From Corticium candelabrum (Eukaryota; Porifera; Homoscleromorpha; Homosclerophorida; Plakinidae): 64,000 bases of DNA. Below are positions 37,301 to 48,916 of this stretch, in pieces. Position 1 is the first letter of the stretch, and each line of letters starts with the position of its first letter. Location of the stretch: the NCBI RefSeq assembly GCF_963422355.1, contig NC_085088.1, forward strand, positions 7,096,485 through 7,160,484. The letters run 5' to 3'. The notes below the pieces were generated by a model. It saw nothing but the letters and a program-made list of their open reading frames with translations, had not been told where the DNA came from and did no database searches. Position numbers and translations under genes: made by a program.

Positions 37301-37692
37301 ATTGATGGCGTCATGTCACTTAATATTCTATTTGTCCACGTAAACCCGGCCGGTGATAGAGACCACACCCTATTTGCCCTGACTATTCCAAAGGTCTGGC
37401 CACTAGGGCCAACCGGCTGAAAAACATTCAACACAATACCGTACTACCGTAATTGCTAACAATCCATCAACTAATCTACCCAAAAAAATTATTTCTAGTC
37501 TACCTGTTTGTAGAGAGCATACAATTCCAATTTGATCTTGTCGTTCGGTTCTGTCTCCACGCTTTTCAGTTTCTCCTGAGCGCTAGCAAAAGCGGCTGTA
37601 AAGTCTCCTGAGTCTGATACGTTCCGCACATTCATGCTTTGCAGCAGACAATAGCGACTAAACAAAAGACGAAAAGTCTGCAATCTAGACAT
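34307..37692 (-). CDS. ACBP: Acyl-CoA-binding protein, ECI2-type ACB domain, three exons
   Basis: Exon 1 37504-37692, exon 2 34457-34555 and exon 3 34307-34378 join in phase 0 with GT/AG borders to give 119 residues. The ACB domain runs from about residue 30 ([24 protein letters not shown]) through [18 protein letters not shown] to [14 protein letters not shown], then a short tail GKSGSGAS and a stop. It binds long-chain acyl-CoA esters. The wording around [10 protein letters not shown] is closer to the ACB domain of enoyl-CoA isomerase ECI2 than to classic DBI, yet no isomerase domain follows. The N-terminal ~28 residues ([15 protein letters not shown]) are Arg-rich without acidic residues and could be a mitochondrial leader. 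Intron 1 is about 2.9 kb. A broken duplicate of exons 2-3 lies at 20405-20649. Confidence 0.88.
34556..37503 (-). other. ACBP intron 1 contents
   Basis: No exon of another gene is convincing. Contents: the part to 35103 is shared with the duplicate at 20264-21680; a half element ends near 36390 (TGTGGACAGGCCTTAAG); the palindromic element lies at 36456-36540. Confidence 0.55.
36456..36540. mobile_element. Palindromic element (hairpin MITE)
   Basis: Arms of about 36 bases (TTTCCCCGCCC...ATGTCACTCT and its complement) face each other across an 8-base loop. The right flank continues into ACTAGTCTCGCGTGGCCAGA, a terminal motif that recurs in several elements of this window. Confidence 0.75.
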
Positions 37693-38927
37693 CTTGGTTG
37701 CACGATCCTAACTTAGACCCGTATGTCAAGGCCTGGTACATTCAAACGGAAATGCACGCAAGTTGAAACGAACGAAATAGTGACAGTTATGTTCTGCTGA
37801 AATCCAGTTTATACCTTCAGGTACAGTGTTAATTCAAAAGTGCAACTGATGTGGTCAGAACCATTGCTTGCTTTGTTGCTTTGTTAATATTTTTAGAATA
37901 CAATATAAATAACAAACACAAAATCTCTATCTACAAGTATACACTTTTAGTCTACTAGGTTATTGCTCTAGATAGTCTCCTATGCAGTGCTGCTTCTGGA
38001 CTTCCTGGTGCCACCTAATTTGTCACCTCAACCATGGTACATGCACATGGCTGTTTGATACTCGACAGCAGAAGTGCCCAGCAGTTTGTAGCTGTTGAAA
38101 ACCGATTGAAATTTATAATGAACAGTCGATAAAGTTTGTCAGAAATTGAAAAAGAACATAAAGTCGATCACTTATAATCACACAAAAAGGCTAACAATGC
38201 ACTCATTAATCCACAACTGGACTCATTCGAGCATAATTTTCAATACAAGCTAAACATTTGAAGCTTTCTTATCTCAAACACATTGGAATGATTATCAAAA
38301 AATCACATTTTATACCATTAAATATATTATGATATACATTATGTCATGTTAGATGCTCTCCAGTTAACTTCTCAGCTCTTGATAGCACAAACAAATAAAT
38401 TTGAAACAAGTCCTTGTAGGTATATGTACCTGCTAACCAGATTAGGACTTTAGCTGTTTTAGGAAGTTCTAGTGCTTGCATGTGGTGTGTGTGTAGGGGA
38501 GGGGTGAGTGAGTGCCTGCTTGTGCATAATTAATTTACCGAAAAAGTCTTTTATACCACGTTTTGGATTGTGACATTCGGCTAGTTATCAACTCAAAATA
38601 ACAACCACTGTAGCTTTAAAATGCAAATAAAACACTAGACATCATGTTTGTTGAGAAGTGTGATCACATAGTCTAATAGATCCATGATAGGGTCTAATGT
38701 ATACACAGGAGCTATGCTATAATAATTGCAATTACAATTCATTAGTGTTTCTACCAACTAATATATTATAAACTTGGAAACCTAGATTTTCTCTGTCACT
38801 TATATTTTGTATAATCACAATGTGGTCATTAAGATCTTGAGATAGCTATCATCTACTCTAGAGACGTTAGCGAGTATCAGCTAAGTAACGATAACAACTC
38901 AATACAGGTAAAGGTAATGTCTGCGGT

Positions 38928-39566
38928 TCAGGAATCGTTCGGATTCTGAATGACGACCAGGAAATACTCCTTGTCTATAGAACATGTACAAGAAAACATT
39001 GACTACACAGAGTATACATGCATACTGCACTACACATGTAATACCTGGAGCAACCATGATTTCATGCTTCTTGGACCGCACCCTGAGGAACGTCAGGTCA
39101 TTCTTTCAACACAAAAGGTGAACTTTAAATTCCAAGCAATGCACAATATCCTGGTATTTAATGAATTATTGTTACTTGAGGGTCGATGTCTCTCACAGTG
39201 TGTCTCGCCTTGGCGGTCAAAAGATGCAACAAACTAGCGTACTGGACTGTGGTCGAGTTGTCTAACGTCGTACGGATGGGAATTCCTATCATCAAACACG
39301 CAAAATTTCACTATTTTGTCACACGTGACAATTAACCCTCAAAGGAGACCCTGGGTTGGCCCAACTAACCGTCCAACTACCTATGTAAAGATACCTTCAC
39401 TGTTGACGATAATAGTGCCGATAACACCTTTATAGCCACCGATTCTCTTCAGAATTTCTTCAATATCAGACGCAGACTGGAAAGTAGGAAAACATTAACT
39501 AATACAGAAGATAGGCCGAACACAGACGTAAAGTAATGTTATACGTGCCCTCTTACTGCGTACCAT
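38928..39566 (-). CDS. DYNLRB: Dynein light chain roadblock-type, five exons
   Basis: Coding exons 39564-39566 (the ATG alone), 39395-39476, 39176-39285, 39045-39102 and 38928-38974 join with GT/AG borders and matching phases to give about 99 residues, the usual length. It reads [56 protein letters not shown] and [15 protein letters not shown], matching the roadblock/LC7 family across its whole length. The product is a light chain of cytoplasmic (and some axonemal) dynein that dimerises and helps bind the intermediate chain. The start rests on an ATG directly followed by the donor GTACGC, a known layout in this family. Introns are 60-120 bases. It lies between ACBP and TAMM41 on the same strand. 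Confidence 0.95.
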
Positions 39567-39684
39567 GCTCTTTTCCCTACGACAATTCTTCAGTCAGTAA
39601 CAGCTCTATCAGAGTAGCCTAGCAACCGTAAGAGTAACGCGCGCGAACAATGCAGACTTGAAGACGTGGGCGTGGTGTGATGTC

Positions 39685-39685
<1 letters not shown>

Positions 39686-39774
<89 letters not shown>
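39686..39774. repeat. (GT)n microsatellite
   Basis: Pure GT run between DYNLRB and the 3' end of TAMM41. Confidence 0.97.
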
Positions 39775-39777
<3 letters not shown>

Positions 39778-39926
39778 AGATGTATATGTAATCTATTCCA
39801 TTGCAAATGGCTGTGACCAAAAACAAGTAGAAATCACAACAATTGTTTGACATGTGTAAAATGCAGAAGGATCAGACTCATCTAACAAATCACCTAAAGC
39901 CTATGCAGCTGAACAAATATAATTAC

Positions 39927-41150
39927 TTATGACCTAAACAAACTTTGCCACATCTTGAGCACCTTCGCGGCACCATATCTTATTGATTTGGATATACCAG
40001 CAGTCACTATTCCTTTCACACTCTGAGTCCAGCTGAACCGATTAACAATAGAACTAACTGCCCACTGAATATCAGAAGAGACATCGATGTCACAGGCACA
40101 ATTTGAATCAAGCTTCATTCCCTTTACTTTCAGTCTTTTCATTAAGTTTTCCTTCAAGTGAGATGGCAATGCTGTGACAAGATTCTGCCGAAGCTTAAGA
40201 TTTTGCTTAAAGTAAACAGTGTGTTCCATTGAGTTAGTGTTTTGCAGTCTCTCCTCATGTCTCTCTAATCCAAGTTCTTTTAAGACTGGAAAGTACAAGC
40301 CACGAAATTGATTCAAATTCGAAAACACAATATTAGTAACTTTGTTCTTGTCTTCACCAAAAGTCATTCTAAAGTCACCCATGTATGAGAGACCAGCAAC
40401 CTGTACATAAAACTCCGTCTCACTAAATGTCTCAGACAGACAAAGCAGAGCAGTCCTTGCAGCATGTCTCAAATTTGCTTTAAGTGCCGCAACAAGTTGT
40501 TCATCTTGACTCTTCACAATCATCATAACCGGCTTGTGCAATCTACCACTGATGTAAAGAGTTTTCCAGTGATTGAGATCATCAATCAGATCGTCTACAC
40601 TGATGACACCATATTTAATAAGACGACCACGATGTCTGACTAATGAATTATAATACACTGAAGCCCCATAGTTTCGTTGTATCTGTGTGACTACTCTAGG
40701 TCCAAACTTTTGTAGAGCTGAGTAGTGCTCTTGGTTAATCTTCAAGTTTTCTTCATGCCACAGAGATGAATTATGAACAGAGAAAACAAGATCCAACATG
40801 TTATCTTCTTTCTTAACTACGCTCCCTTGATTAAAAGCACCAGATCCATACGCAAATGCTAAAGAAATGCCAGGTGGAAAAAATGTCAGCAATTCCCGAT
40901 ACTCTTTTACTTGAAGCTCTACTGATGAGGATGGAGAAGGCATAGGGCAGTGTGTACCGACCACTAGACTTCTACATATGATCACTGACGCCCGTGGTTT
41001 CTTGCAACACATACAGAAGCGAGGGTGTTTCACAATCAATCGTACTTGACCCCTCATAGCGCTATAGCAAAAGTTTGAATCCCGGGTTATCCGGGCTTGT
41101 GTGTCAATGTTGCTACGGTGACACCTCACATCTTCTACATTGTAGAGCAT
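39927..41150 (-). CDS. TAMM41: Mitochondrial phosphatidate cytidylyltransferase TAMM41
   Basis: Single-exon frame of 407 residues. TAM41 makes CDP-diacylglycerol from phosphatidic acid and CTP on the matrix side of the mitochondrial inner membrane, the first step to cardiolipin. Visible family blocks: FPPGISLAFAYGSGAF (nucleotidyltransferase glycine loop, about residue 95), MLDLVFSVHNSSLWH (catalytic aspartate region), LYISGRLHKPVMMI, and the C-terminus GIVTAGISKSIRYGAAK. The first in-frame ATG is at 41150. Residues before about 85 are not conserved and include several later ATGs, so the start is uncertain. A basic leader (MRGQVRLIVKHPRF) could be the mitochondrial presequence. The gene faces another gene 66 bases away. 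Confidence 0.95.
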   Translation of the reverse strand: MLYNVEDVRCHRSNIDTQARITRDSNFCYSAMRGQVRLIVKHPRFCMCCKKPRASVIICRSLVVGTHCPMPSPSSSVELQVKEYRELLTFFPPGISLAFAYGSGAFNQGSVVKKEDNMLDLVFSVHNSSLWHEENLKINQEHYSALQKFGPRVVTQIQRNYGASVYYNSLVRHRGRLIKYGVISVDDLIDDLNHWKTLYISGRLHKPVMMIVKSQDEQLVAALKANLRHAARTALLCLSETFSETEFYVQVAGLSYMGDFRMTFGEDKNKVTNIVFSNLNQFRGLYFPVLKELGLERHEERLQNTNSMEHTVYFKQNLKLRQNLVTALPSHLKENLMKRLKVKGMKLDSNCACDIDVSSDIQWAVSSIVNRFSWTQSVKGIVTAGISKSIRYGAAKVLKMWQSLFRS

Positions 41151-41216
41151 CTCGCTCGTTTCGTTCTTCGCAAATATGATGCCGTCAATCGTAGGTTAGT
41201 TCCATTGAAGATTGAC
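41151..41216. promoter_or_regulatory. Probable bidirectional promoter
   Basis: Only 66 bases separate the first ATG of TAMM41 (minus) from the proposed ATG of the plus-strand gene. Transcription must start within or beside this stretch for both genes, unless the true starts lie inside the frames. No TATA box is evident. Confidence 0.55.
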
Positions 41217-44200
41217 ATGATAATTGTATTACCTACCTTGGTTGCTGGAACTTCAGACGATTTTGAAGAATCCGAAAAAGAAGACCGACGACCGTTGTCT
41301 CCGGTCAACGTAAGTAATCGCTTTAGAAATTTACTTTATTGATGTAGACCAGTGGACATACATGTACGGTGGCTGCAAAGTTTCGTGTCGTAGGAGGCTG
41401 TTGTGAGACCGCCAAGGACTCTAGATGATGCGTTGAAAATTCTGTTGCCTCGAATGCAACCACAGAAGGGAATCTCAGGATTAACAGTAGAAGATCAACA
41501 GGCGTTTGTATGTTAATTGTGTACTCCAGTAGCCCATACATCTAGCATACCGGTAATATAAAAACAAGATACCTACACACGATTACATTATGCTTATTTA
41601 CTGTTTTACTGAACATATTTAGGTGCGACAGAAATATATCGTATCATATCAGCATATCATATCATATCATATGTTTAACTATGATTCAATTAGGCAATCA
41701 GTCTGTGATTTTCCCTAAACTTTTGTCACGTGATAGATGAATGTTGTCTAGATTAGCTAAAAACTAATTCGTGAATTTATGGCACTTTGTAAAAGTCCTG
41801 TGATGATGCAAAGTATTGTGGCTATTAGCCTCGAACTTCCAGACCAGAGAGTGTGCAAAGCGCGCAAACTCTAGTCTGGACCAAAACGGTACTAAAATGA
41901 TTTTGGAAGTAGTTATCAAAAAGCGATGCTAAATGGTAGTCTAACAGCCTAGGATTGTTTTACCTGGTTTAATAATGAGATGGAAAGATACCGCACTTTT
42001 GCATTACACAAACATATTATTTATAAATGTCATGAGATTCACAAACAAAGAAGAGAGGCCTGCCGTGTTTGCGGCGATATCTTGGTGGACAGCGTGAATT
42101 GACGACTCTTTCATTCTGCGGCAGAATGCTAGGTAGTCTAACCACTCGACTAGCGAGACTACCGTTCGACCAGTTGCCAAAGGTGATGGTGTAGCAACAC
42201 TGCTGTGCATGCCCTGTCACCACAAGCTCAAAGAACTGGAGCTGAAACTAAACTAAGACGTGTGTGCACCAGAGTCTCGATTCATGACTCTGGTGTGCAC
42301 TTAGTGCCTCTGGCATGCACTTAGCACCCATAAGGATTTGACATGCACGTAATCAGCATTAGTGCAGTTAGCATAACCAATTACTGCTAACCAATCAGAA
42401 TTTACAACTGACGTTCTGGTTCTAAGAGGCAGATTGACTTAGAAGGCTATTTTCGAAATCATTTTAGTACCGTTCTTGTCCAGACTAGAGTTTGCGTGCT
42501 GCACATGCTCTCTGGTCTGGAAGTTTGAGGATATGTGGCTACGCACTTGGGTCACGATCTATGTGTGTATGTTATGTTCTGGTCCAGTCAAATTTGTTCA
42601 CTGTGCAGTATCCTGTTTGGTGTTTAGTTGTACAACCACAGACAATGAATGCATGGACAGCCAATCAGAAACCGTTGACTTTTATGAGAAGGCTTTATGC
42701 CTGAACAGTCTAATCCATGTTTCCCTGCTCTTGTGTTAAGAATTATGCCATGGTGACAGACAATTTGGTTAATGTGACAGATTTTTGTGTCACGCTAAAT
42801 AACAGTTACTTTAGATAGATTATTTTAGTGTGGGGTATAATGGTCTGTCAGCGGGCAATTGTCGTCCAACCAAATCATGGTCATGTCCGACTGTGCAGTG
42901 TACTTACCAAACAGTTGGCACATCTGTCTGGGTAGCAAGGCGGCCATTTGGAAGTATAATGCAGATAGGTACCCTATGTGTCATGTTTGAGTAGTACTAC
43001 ACGACTAGTATGTCGTGACTTGATCTCAAACATTGACGTATTCTAATTGTAGTGTAATGCTAGTTAGGTGTAGAAGACATGTAACGTGTTGACAGCGCTA
43101 TTTCGATTTCCTTATTGTGCAATGTCTGTACGGCTTATAGACTAAGGCGTGGATAATAGACATGAATGTGTGCATGAGCTTGCTAAACCTTAACTAATTT
43201 AAGAGTACATAAAAATATGCCGCGCTGCAAGTTAAATTAGGAATTAGATCTGACATTGAGTTGGATATTTAGTAGCAGAAATGGTTTGTAATCTGATATT
43301 AGGATAGGATGGCAGCAGAACGAAGGAGCATCATAACACTCAGTAATATGCTTAGGCCACACCAAAAATTCTTGGTTTTGGGTAACCTGAGTTGACCGAC
43401 TGTCTCGTGGAGGCTGCCTTGATTTTTTTGAATTTTTGCAGCACATGTCTTTGAACATGCTGCATGCATGTGCGTCTATCACTTATTTCTGTCACACACA
43501 TTGCATAAGGGCACAAGGCTAGTATTGCACAGTAAAACACACTTGCCATGCCTGCAATTTCTGTCATGTCATGGTTCTGGATGGCGGTTGTTTCATCATG
43601 AACAGCGTCTGCATGATGTTTGTGCAGACAGCATCAGATCCAGAAACTCGCTATAATGCATTGCCGGATGACGATGTTGGATTATATTTTGAGTTTGATA
43701 GGCGTCCTGTATTTTTACCTTGGAGGCTGCTCCGGCATTGAGAACTTACTTGTCAGCAAGTTCCAGCTGAAAGTGTAAGCAATGTTCTGATGCGGAAGGC
43801 TTTGGAGCACCATATTTCCCGTTTACCTACATCTGGATCTGGCAGTACAGCCTGGATTGTCTAGTTTCACATAGCCAGACCCTCTCCACCTTCATACTTC
43901 CGGCAAGAAAGGGTCAGGGGAAATGCCTAATCAATTCTTGTTTTGCGCTCCCAAGAATGGGGATAAAGATCTTTTTGAAGCTAGCAGGAGGTCTAAGCAG
44001 GTGACACTCAATTGCATTTTGCTCATGTCGTGTATGCTGATTACGGTCATATTTGTTGCATGCCTTTGAATTCGAACAGATGCCGTAATCAGAGATTTGT
44101 TCATCAGCACTGTTGACCTTGAACTACTTACCTGCTGCAGGAAAGACGGATGTTTTGTGACCAAATTGCTCCAAATTGTCCGTGAAGCTGAGCTTCTTCA

Positions 44201-47200
44201 CCGATCGATGTCTGACTTGGCGCTAATTTTGATGTATTGTTGTGATCTTGTGAGTCTGATGCAAGGCATGGGGCGTACCTTTCCTTACCTATGTACGCTC
44301 TTTCTCCGTTCGGCCTCTTAAGTCTCATTCAGTTGTTGCTTGTTGTAGCATGTTTGAATGCGCTATCATTATGGCTGTGGGAATTTGATCACAGAGCCTT
44401 GAGATTCATGCTTTCTTGGTCTTGTTATTGTGCTACTGTGTTCAACGTGCTATTCAAAGTCCACAAGGTCAACGAATGAACGTCAGATCTCTGATTATAT
44501 TTGGATGTCCATTCACAGGCATTATACATCTTCATTGATTAATTACAATTGTAATTGACGGTATCAGCACACGCTACACAACTGGAATGCGATTGAGTGA
44601 CACCTACTTATCTATAAAGAGGTTTTTATCTCCCACGATTTTTGGGGGCGCAGAACAAGAATTGCATAGGCATTTCTCCAGACGCTTTCTCGCCGGAAGT
44701 ATGATGGCGGAGAAGGTCTAGCTACGCAAGACTATGTATGTTTGCTGACGTTATTGATCTTCTCAGGACTACTGGACTCGGATTCCTGGTTGGTGTCTAT
44801 GAATGTCATTGTACTTAGATTGTGCGGTGCATTGCTTGTGAGTTGTGAATGACTGGGGAAAAATTTTGGAAAATAAAAAATTCTGACTGACCGACTGTGA
44901 TTTTTTACTTTATGTCACCCTAAACAAAGAATTTTTGATTGAAGATTGAAATTCCTCCAACAGCATCTATTTATTAGTTTTTGAAGTCATTCATCTTTGG
45001 GAAAATAATGTCACACTGTAATTAATGCTTCCAACAACTGCTGTTTGGTTTGCCAATTGTTGGATAAACACTTAGACAGGCAAATATACAGACAGATTAG
45101 CATGCAGTTGAGTTGGTTGGTGGGTAACCAGAGACACACATAAAGCAGAGATGTACAGTATAGCATATTATACTACAATACTATTGAGTTTGCAGTTGAT
45201 TGTTTTGTGATGTCAGTTTGAACTAACTTGTCTTTCACACATTTCTCTTACTCAGGTTCGCGTTATAATTGGAGAGGCAGCTGGTTATTGGCAAAATTTA
45301 GAGAAACCGATTGCTTATCCATTCTTGGTCAGTAGACAGACATTTACACATGAACAATGTAAGGAGTGATTGTTGTTTATTTTATGGACATGAAGACACT
45401 CTCTGAGAACAGAGAATTACACAGGTTACTATGCTTTGTCATAACACTCTGACGATACTGCAGGTTTTGTTTACATTATGATCTTAGAATGGTGGCTGTT
45501 GAGTTTCTTTCTGTTGCTGTTAGTCTCTTCAACTCATATATTGCCAAACCATTGAGTAAGCAGAAATCACAAGTCCACCACAGTTTGTGAGATAGTCTTA
45601 CTTGCCTGTTGTGTACAGCTCTTCAACAGCGGAAGGTTTTTGACAGCACAGCTAATGCAACTCGATTGAAAGCTCTACTTGCGGTTGAAGCAAACAGAGA
45701 GTAAGTTCACTTTTGTTATGTTTCTATTTGTCTTGCATCTGACAGTGACTCCTTTCAGACTTAACGTTTCATTAATTTGTCGCCGTTGTTTAACATTATT
45801 GAAATCAGACTCAACAATCGGCAAAAGCAGAACAACTACTGTTGTACGTACATGATGCTTATGTATTATCTGTTGTGATATGTCTCAATATCATCTAATA
45901 ATTGTTGTAAATGGTACTAGATGTTGTAGTTCTAGCTTTAGTTGTAATTATTGTATCTTGAAGTTAATTGAATTAACAACATAACATTACGTTATTACAA
46001 TTAATTAAGATTCAGTGGTTTCTTACAGTGTGGAGTAGAGATGCTGCACTGTGCTGTGGTGAATATATGATCACGTGTGATCATTTCTGGTTACAATATC
46101 ATCTAGGATGAGTGTAGGATGCTGAACCACTGCATGCAAATGAAAAACAACACGCAAGAACTGTGACAACCCCTCCCGCCCCGACAAATATGCATTGGTC
46201 TTTTCAGACATTCCGTAGCTATAACTGCACAGCCTTCATCATCCTCAGAAATTGAGCTAATCGATCTGTTAATTGTTCGTGGAGATTGAGTATTTGCATC
46301 TAATACCGTAAAGCAATTTTATTTCTCTGATGGAACTGAAAAATGATGACTTCATACAGCATTCAAGAACCGACGATACATACTTAATAATTAGAAGACT
46401 CCAACAATGAAGACATAAAGTGAAGTTTTGTGTTTCTTACCATATCAGTGAAAGGCGTCAATGCAAACAACATAACACCAGCAGCTGGTGTTATGTCAGC
46501 ATGAGACTTTCTTCCAACACCACAAATTCTTTTCACTGTTGTTCTAACCAGCAGTTATTTGATTTATAGTAGACTTGTTTCAAGTCCAAAGTTGACATTT
46601 ATAGAATGTTGATGAATGAGCTTTCATCAAACTACAAAGAACACTTGGACTGCATGGCTCCTTTGAAGACATAGAAAAAAGAGTTATCTAACCAAGTCCT
46701 TCAATATCTACTACAACTTTGACCAAGCTGTATACACTTGTCCAAACTGAAGAACAGGCAGCTGTTGGTAGCACTAAGTTTCAGTGAATCAGTGAAATTT
46801 TTGTGACTATTAATTGTATGTGAGTTGAAGTAACTAAATGCATGGGTAACATATTCAATCACTGAGGCACCTGCAAGTGTTAATTAAAATTAATTAGTAT
46901 TATCATCATGATGATATACAGTAGGAGCTGTGCAGATTAGAATAAAACCTTGTGTGATCAAATGTGTCATGAATACAGAGTTCCGTCTCAGACTCCCAGT
47001 TGGTTCTGGTTCTGGCACTACGGTGTTACGGAATCTTGGGGACATTGTAATCAAATCTTGGTAATGAATTTTAATAAACCAACAATGTATTGGAAATTAA
47101 AGTTAACTTGTAGTGGCGCATGAAGTTTAGTTAATGTTGTCTGTTGACATTGAGGAATGATTATGGACATGTTTGCATAATTATCAAAGTTTCTAATCTG

Positions 47201-48822
47201 ATTATTTTGTACAGCTTGTTATCATTTATTTTTCCAGCGTGTTGCTGTTGGTGCAAAACATGAAGAGACAGTGTCAGAAGAAGTTGAGAGGAGACGAGCT
47301 ATTGCTAACGAAATTAAGGATGTATGTTGTAATTTGGTATTGATAATGTGTATCATGATTGTGTTTCTGTTTTGCAATATGTGCAGCTCACACAGCGCAT
47401 GCCAACCATCACCTCTTTCAGACTAGCTGAAGGTAAGGCAGAAGGTATTGTTGGTAACAGGGAGGCGGAAATGACAGTGGGGTTATAGGGCTGATTTGTC
47501 AACTATTTGCTGTGTATTGTTTGTTACTTGGTGTATTGTAGTTGAATCTCACAAACAAGAGCAACAACGAAGTTCTGAAAGTCATCAGTTGCACAAAGGG
47601 TGATGATAATGATATTTAATACTTGTACTGCTTAAACAGTTGGTGATGTGTGTTTACTGCGTAGAGAGGAATTAGAAAAAGAGATACAACACTTTCCACG
47701 GGTATTACAATATATGGCTGCTGGGTGAATGTACAGTTGTATTTGCTTTCCTGTATCGACTATGAACTGACAGAGTTGTCCCCAGGATCTCTCAGCAGAG
47801 CGGGCCGCTCTGCCTTTGTGGGTGGGCGTGTCAATATTTTTTGCACATGCACAAGCATGTCTTGCATACGCTAGATTCAGGAACAGCGCAAACGTGTCTT
47901 GCATACACTAGCTTTAGAAATAGCACCTGTGTGCGTAAAGCAAGTTGTCGCAGACAAGCATTACGTTACTCCGCCTTTCTGGATGGGCGTGACAATGCAA
48001 CAAACGTGTCTTGCGTACGCTACATTTACTACCAGCGTGTGTAAAGATGGCACAGACAAGCATAACAGCTTTTCGCATTACGAGCCACTGCGATCAGCAA
48101 TCAATGCCCATTGTCAATCATGTGATGTCACGTAATTAATATCAATTTTCACTCTTTAAAATTTTGGGGTGAACCCTGGAACATAATGTTTGTAGGGGGG
48201 AGGGTGAGTGTGCTTGGTTGTACCATGGCAGCCTCCTGAGCATGTTGGCTCTGGAGGATTTTACTCTCTCCCACTTACCATCTTTATTCTGCAATATCTG
48301 CAACACCATCATCGTACGATAAACCATCTCAGATCAACAGGAGTGCCACACCTAGCATTTAGGAGCGAGCGTATGGTAACATGTTTCTTTGCGAAGAGCA
48401 ATCGTCGTGCTACTCCCATGTTGTAAAATGCTTCGATCGCTTGCTATGCTGAAGTACTTATTTTTATGATCTTATATCTATTTCCGGTTATCGCTGAGGG
48501 GCATGGAGGCCATGTGCACATAGTCCAACAGTGAGAATGGTGGCTTGGCATGGACAAAAGAAGTTGTTCACCAGCATGGAAAGAAGCAGAAAGATTGTCT
48601 GTGGTGCGTGTGGGCGATCTCTACTGCCGGGTTAGCAAGAAGCAGCAATTTGACATCTCTTGCTGTATGAAGAATTGAACGATTTAGGACACTGTACATT
48701 TACAAACTGGTAATAGTAGATGAACTGAGTAGAGATTTGCTTTTTCGTTGTTTAGGCCATTATCTTTCGAGATGGACTGGGTTTATGGTTATAGCATTTG
48801 TGCGTGTGTGCGTTTACATATC

Positions 48823-48916
<94 letters not shown>

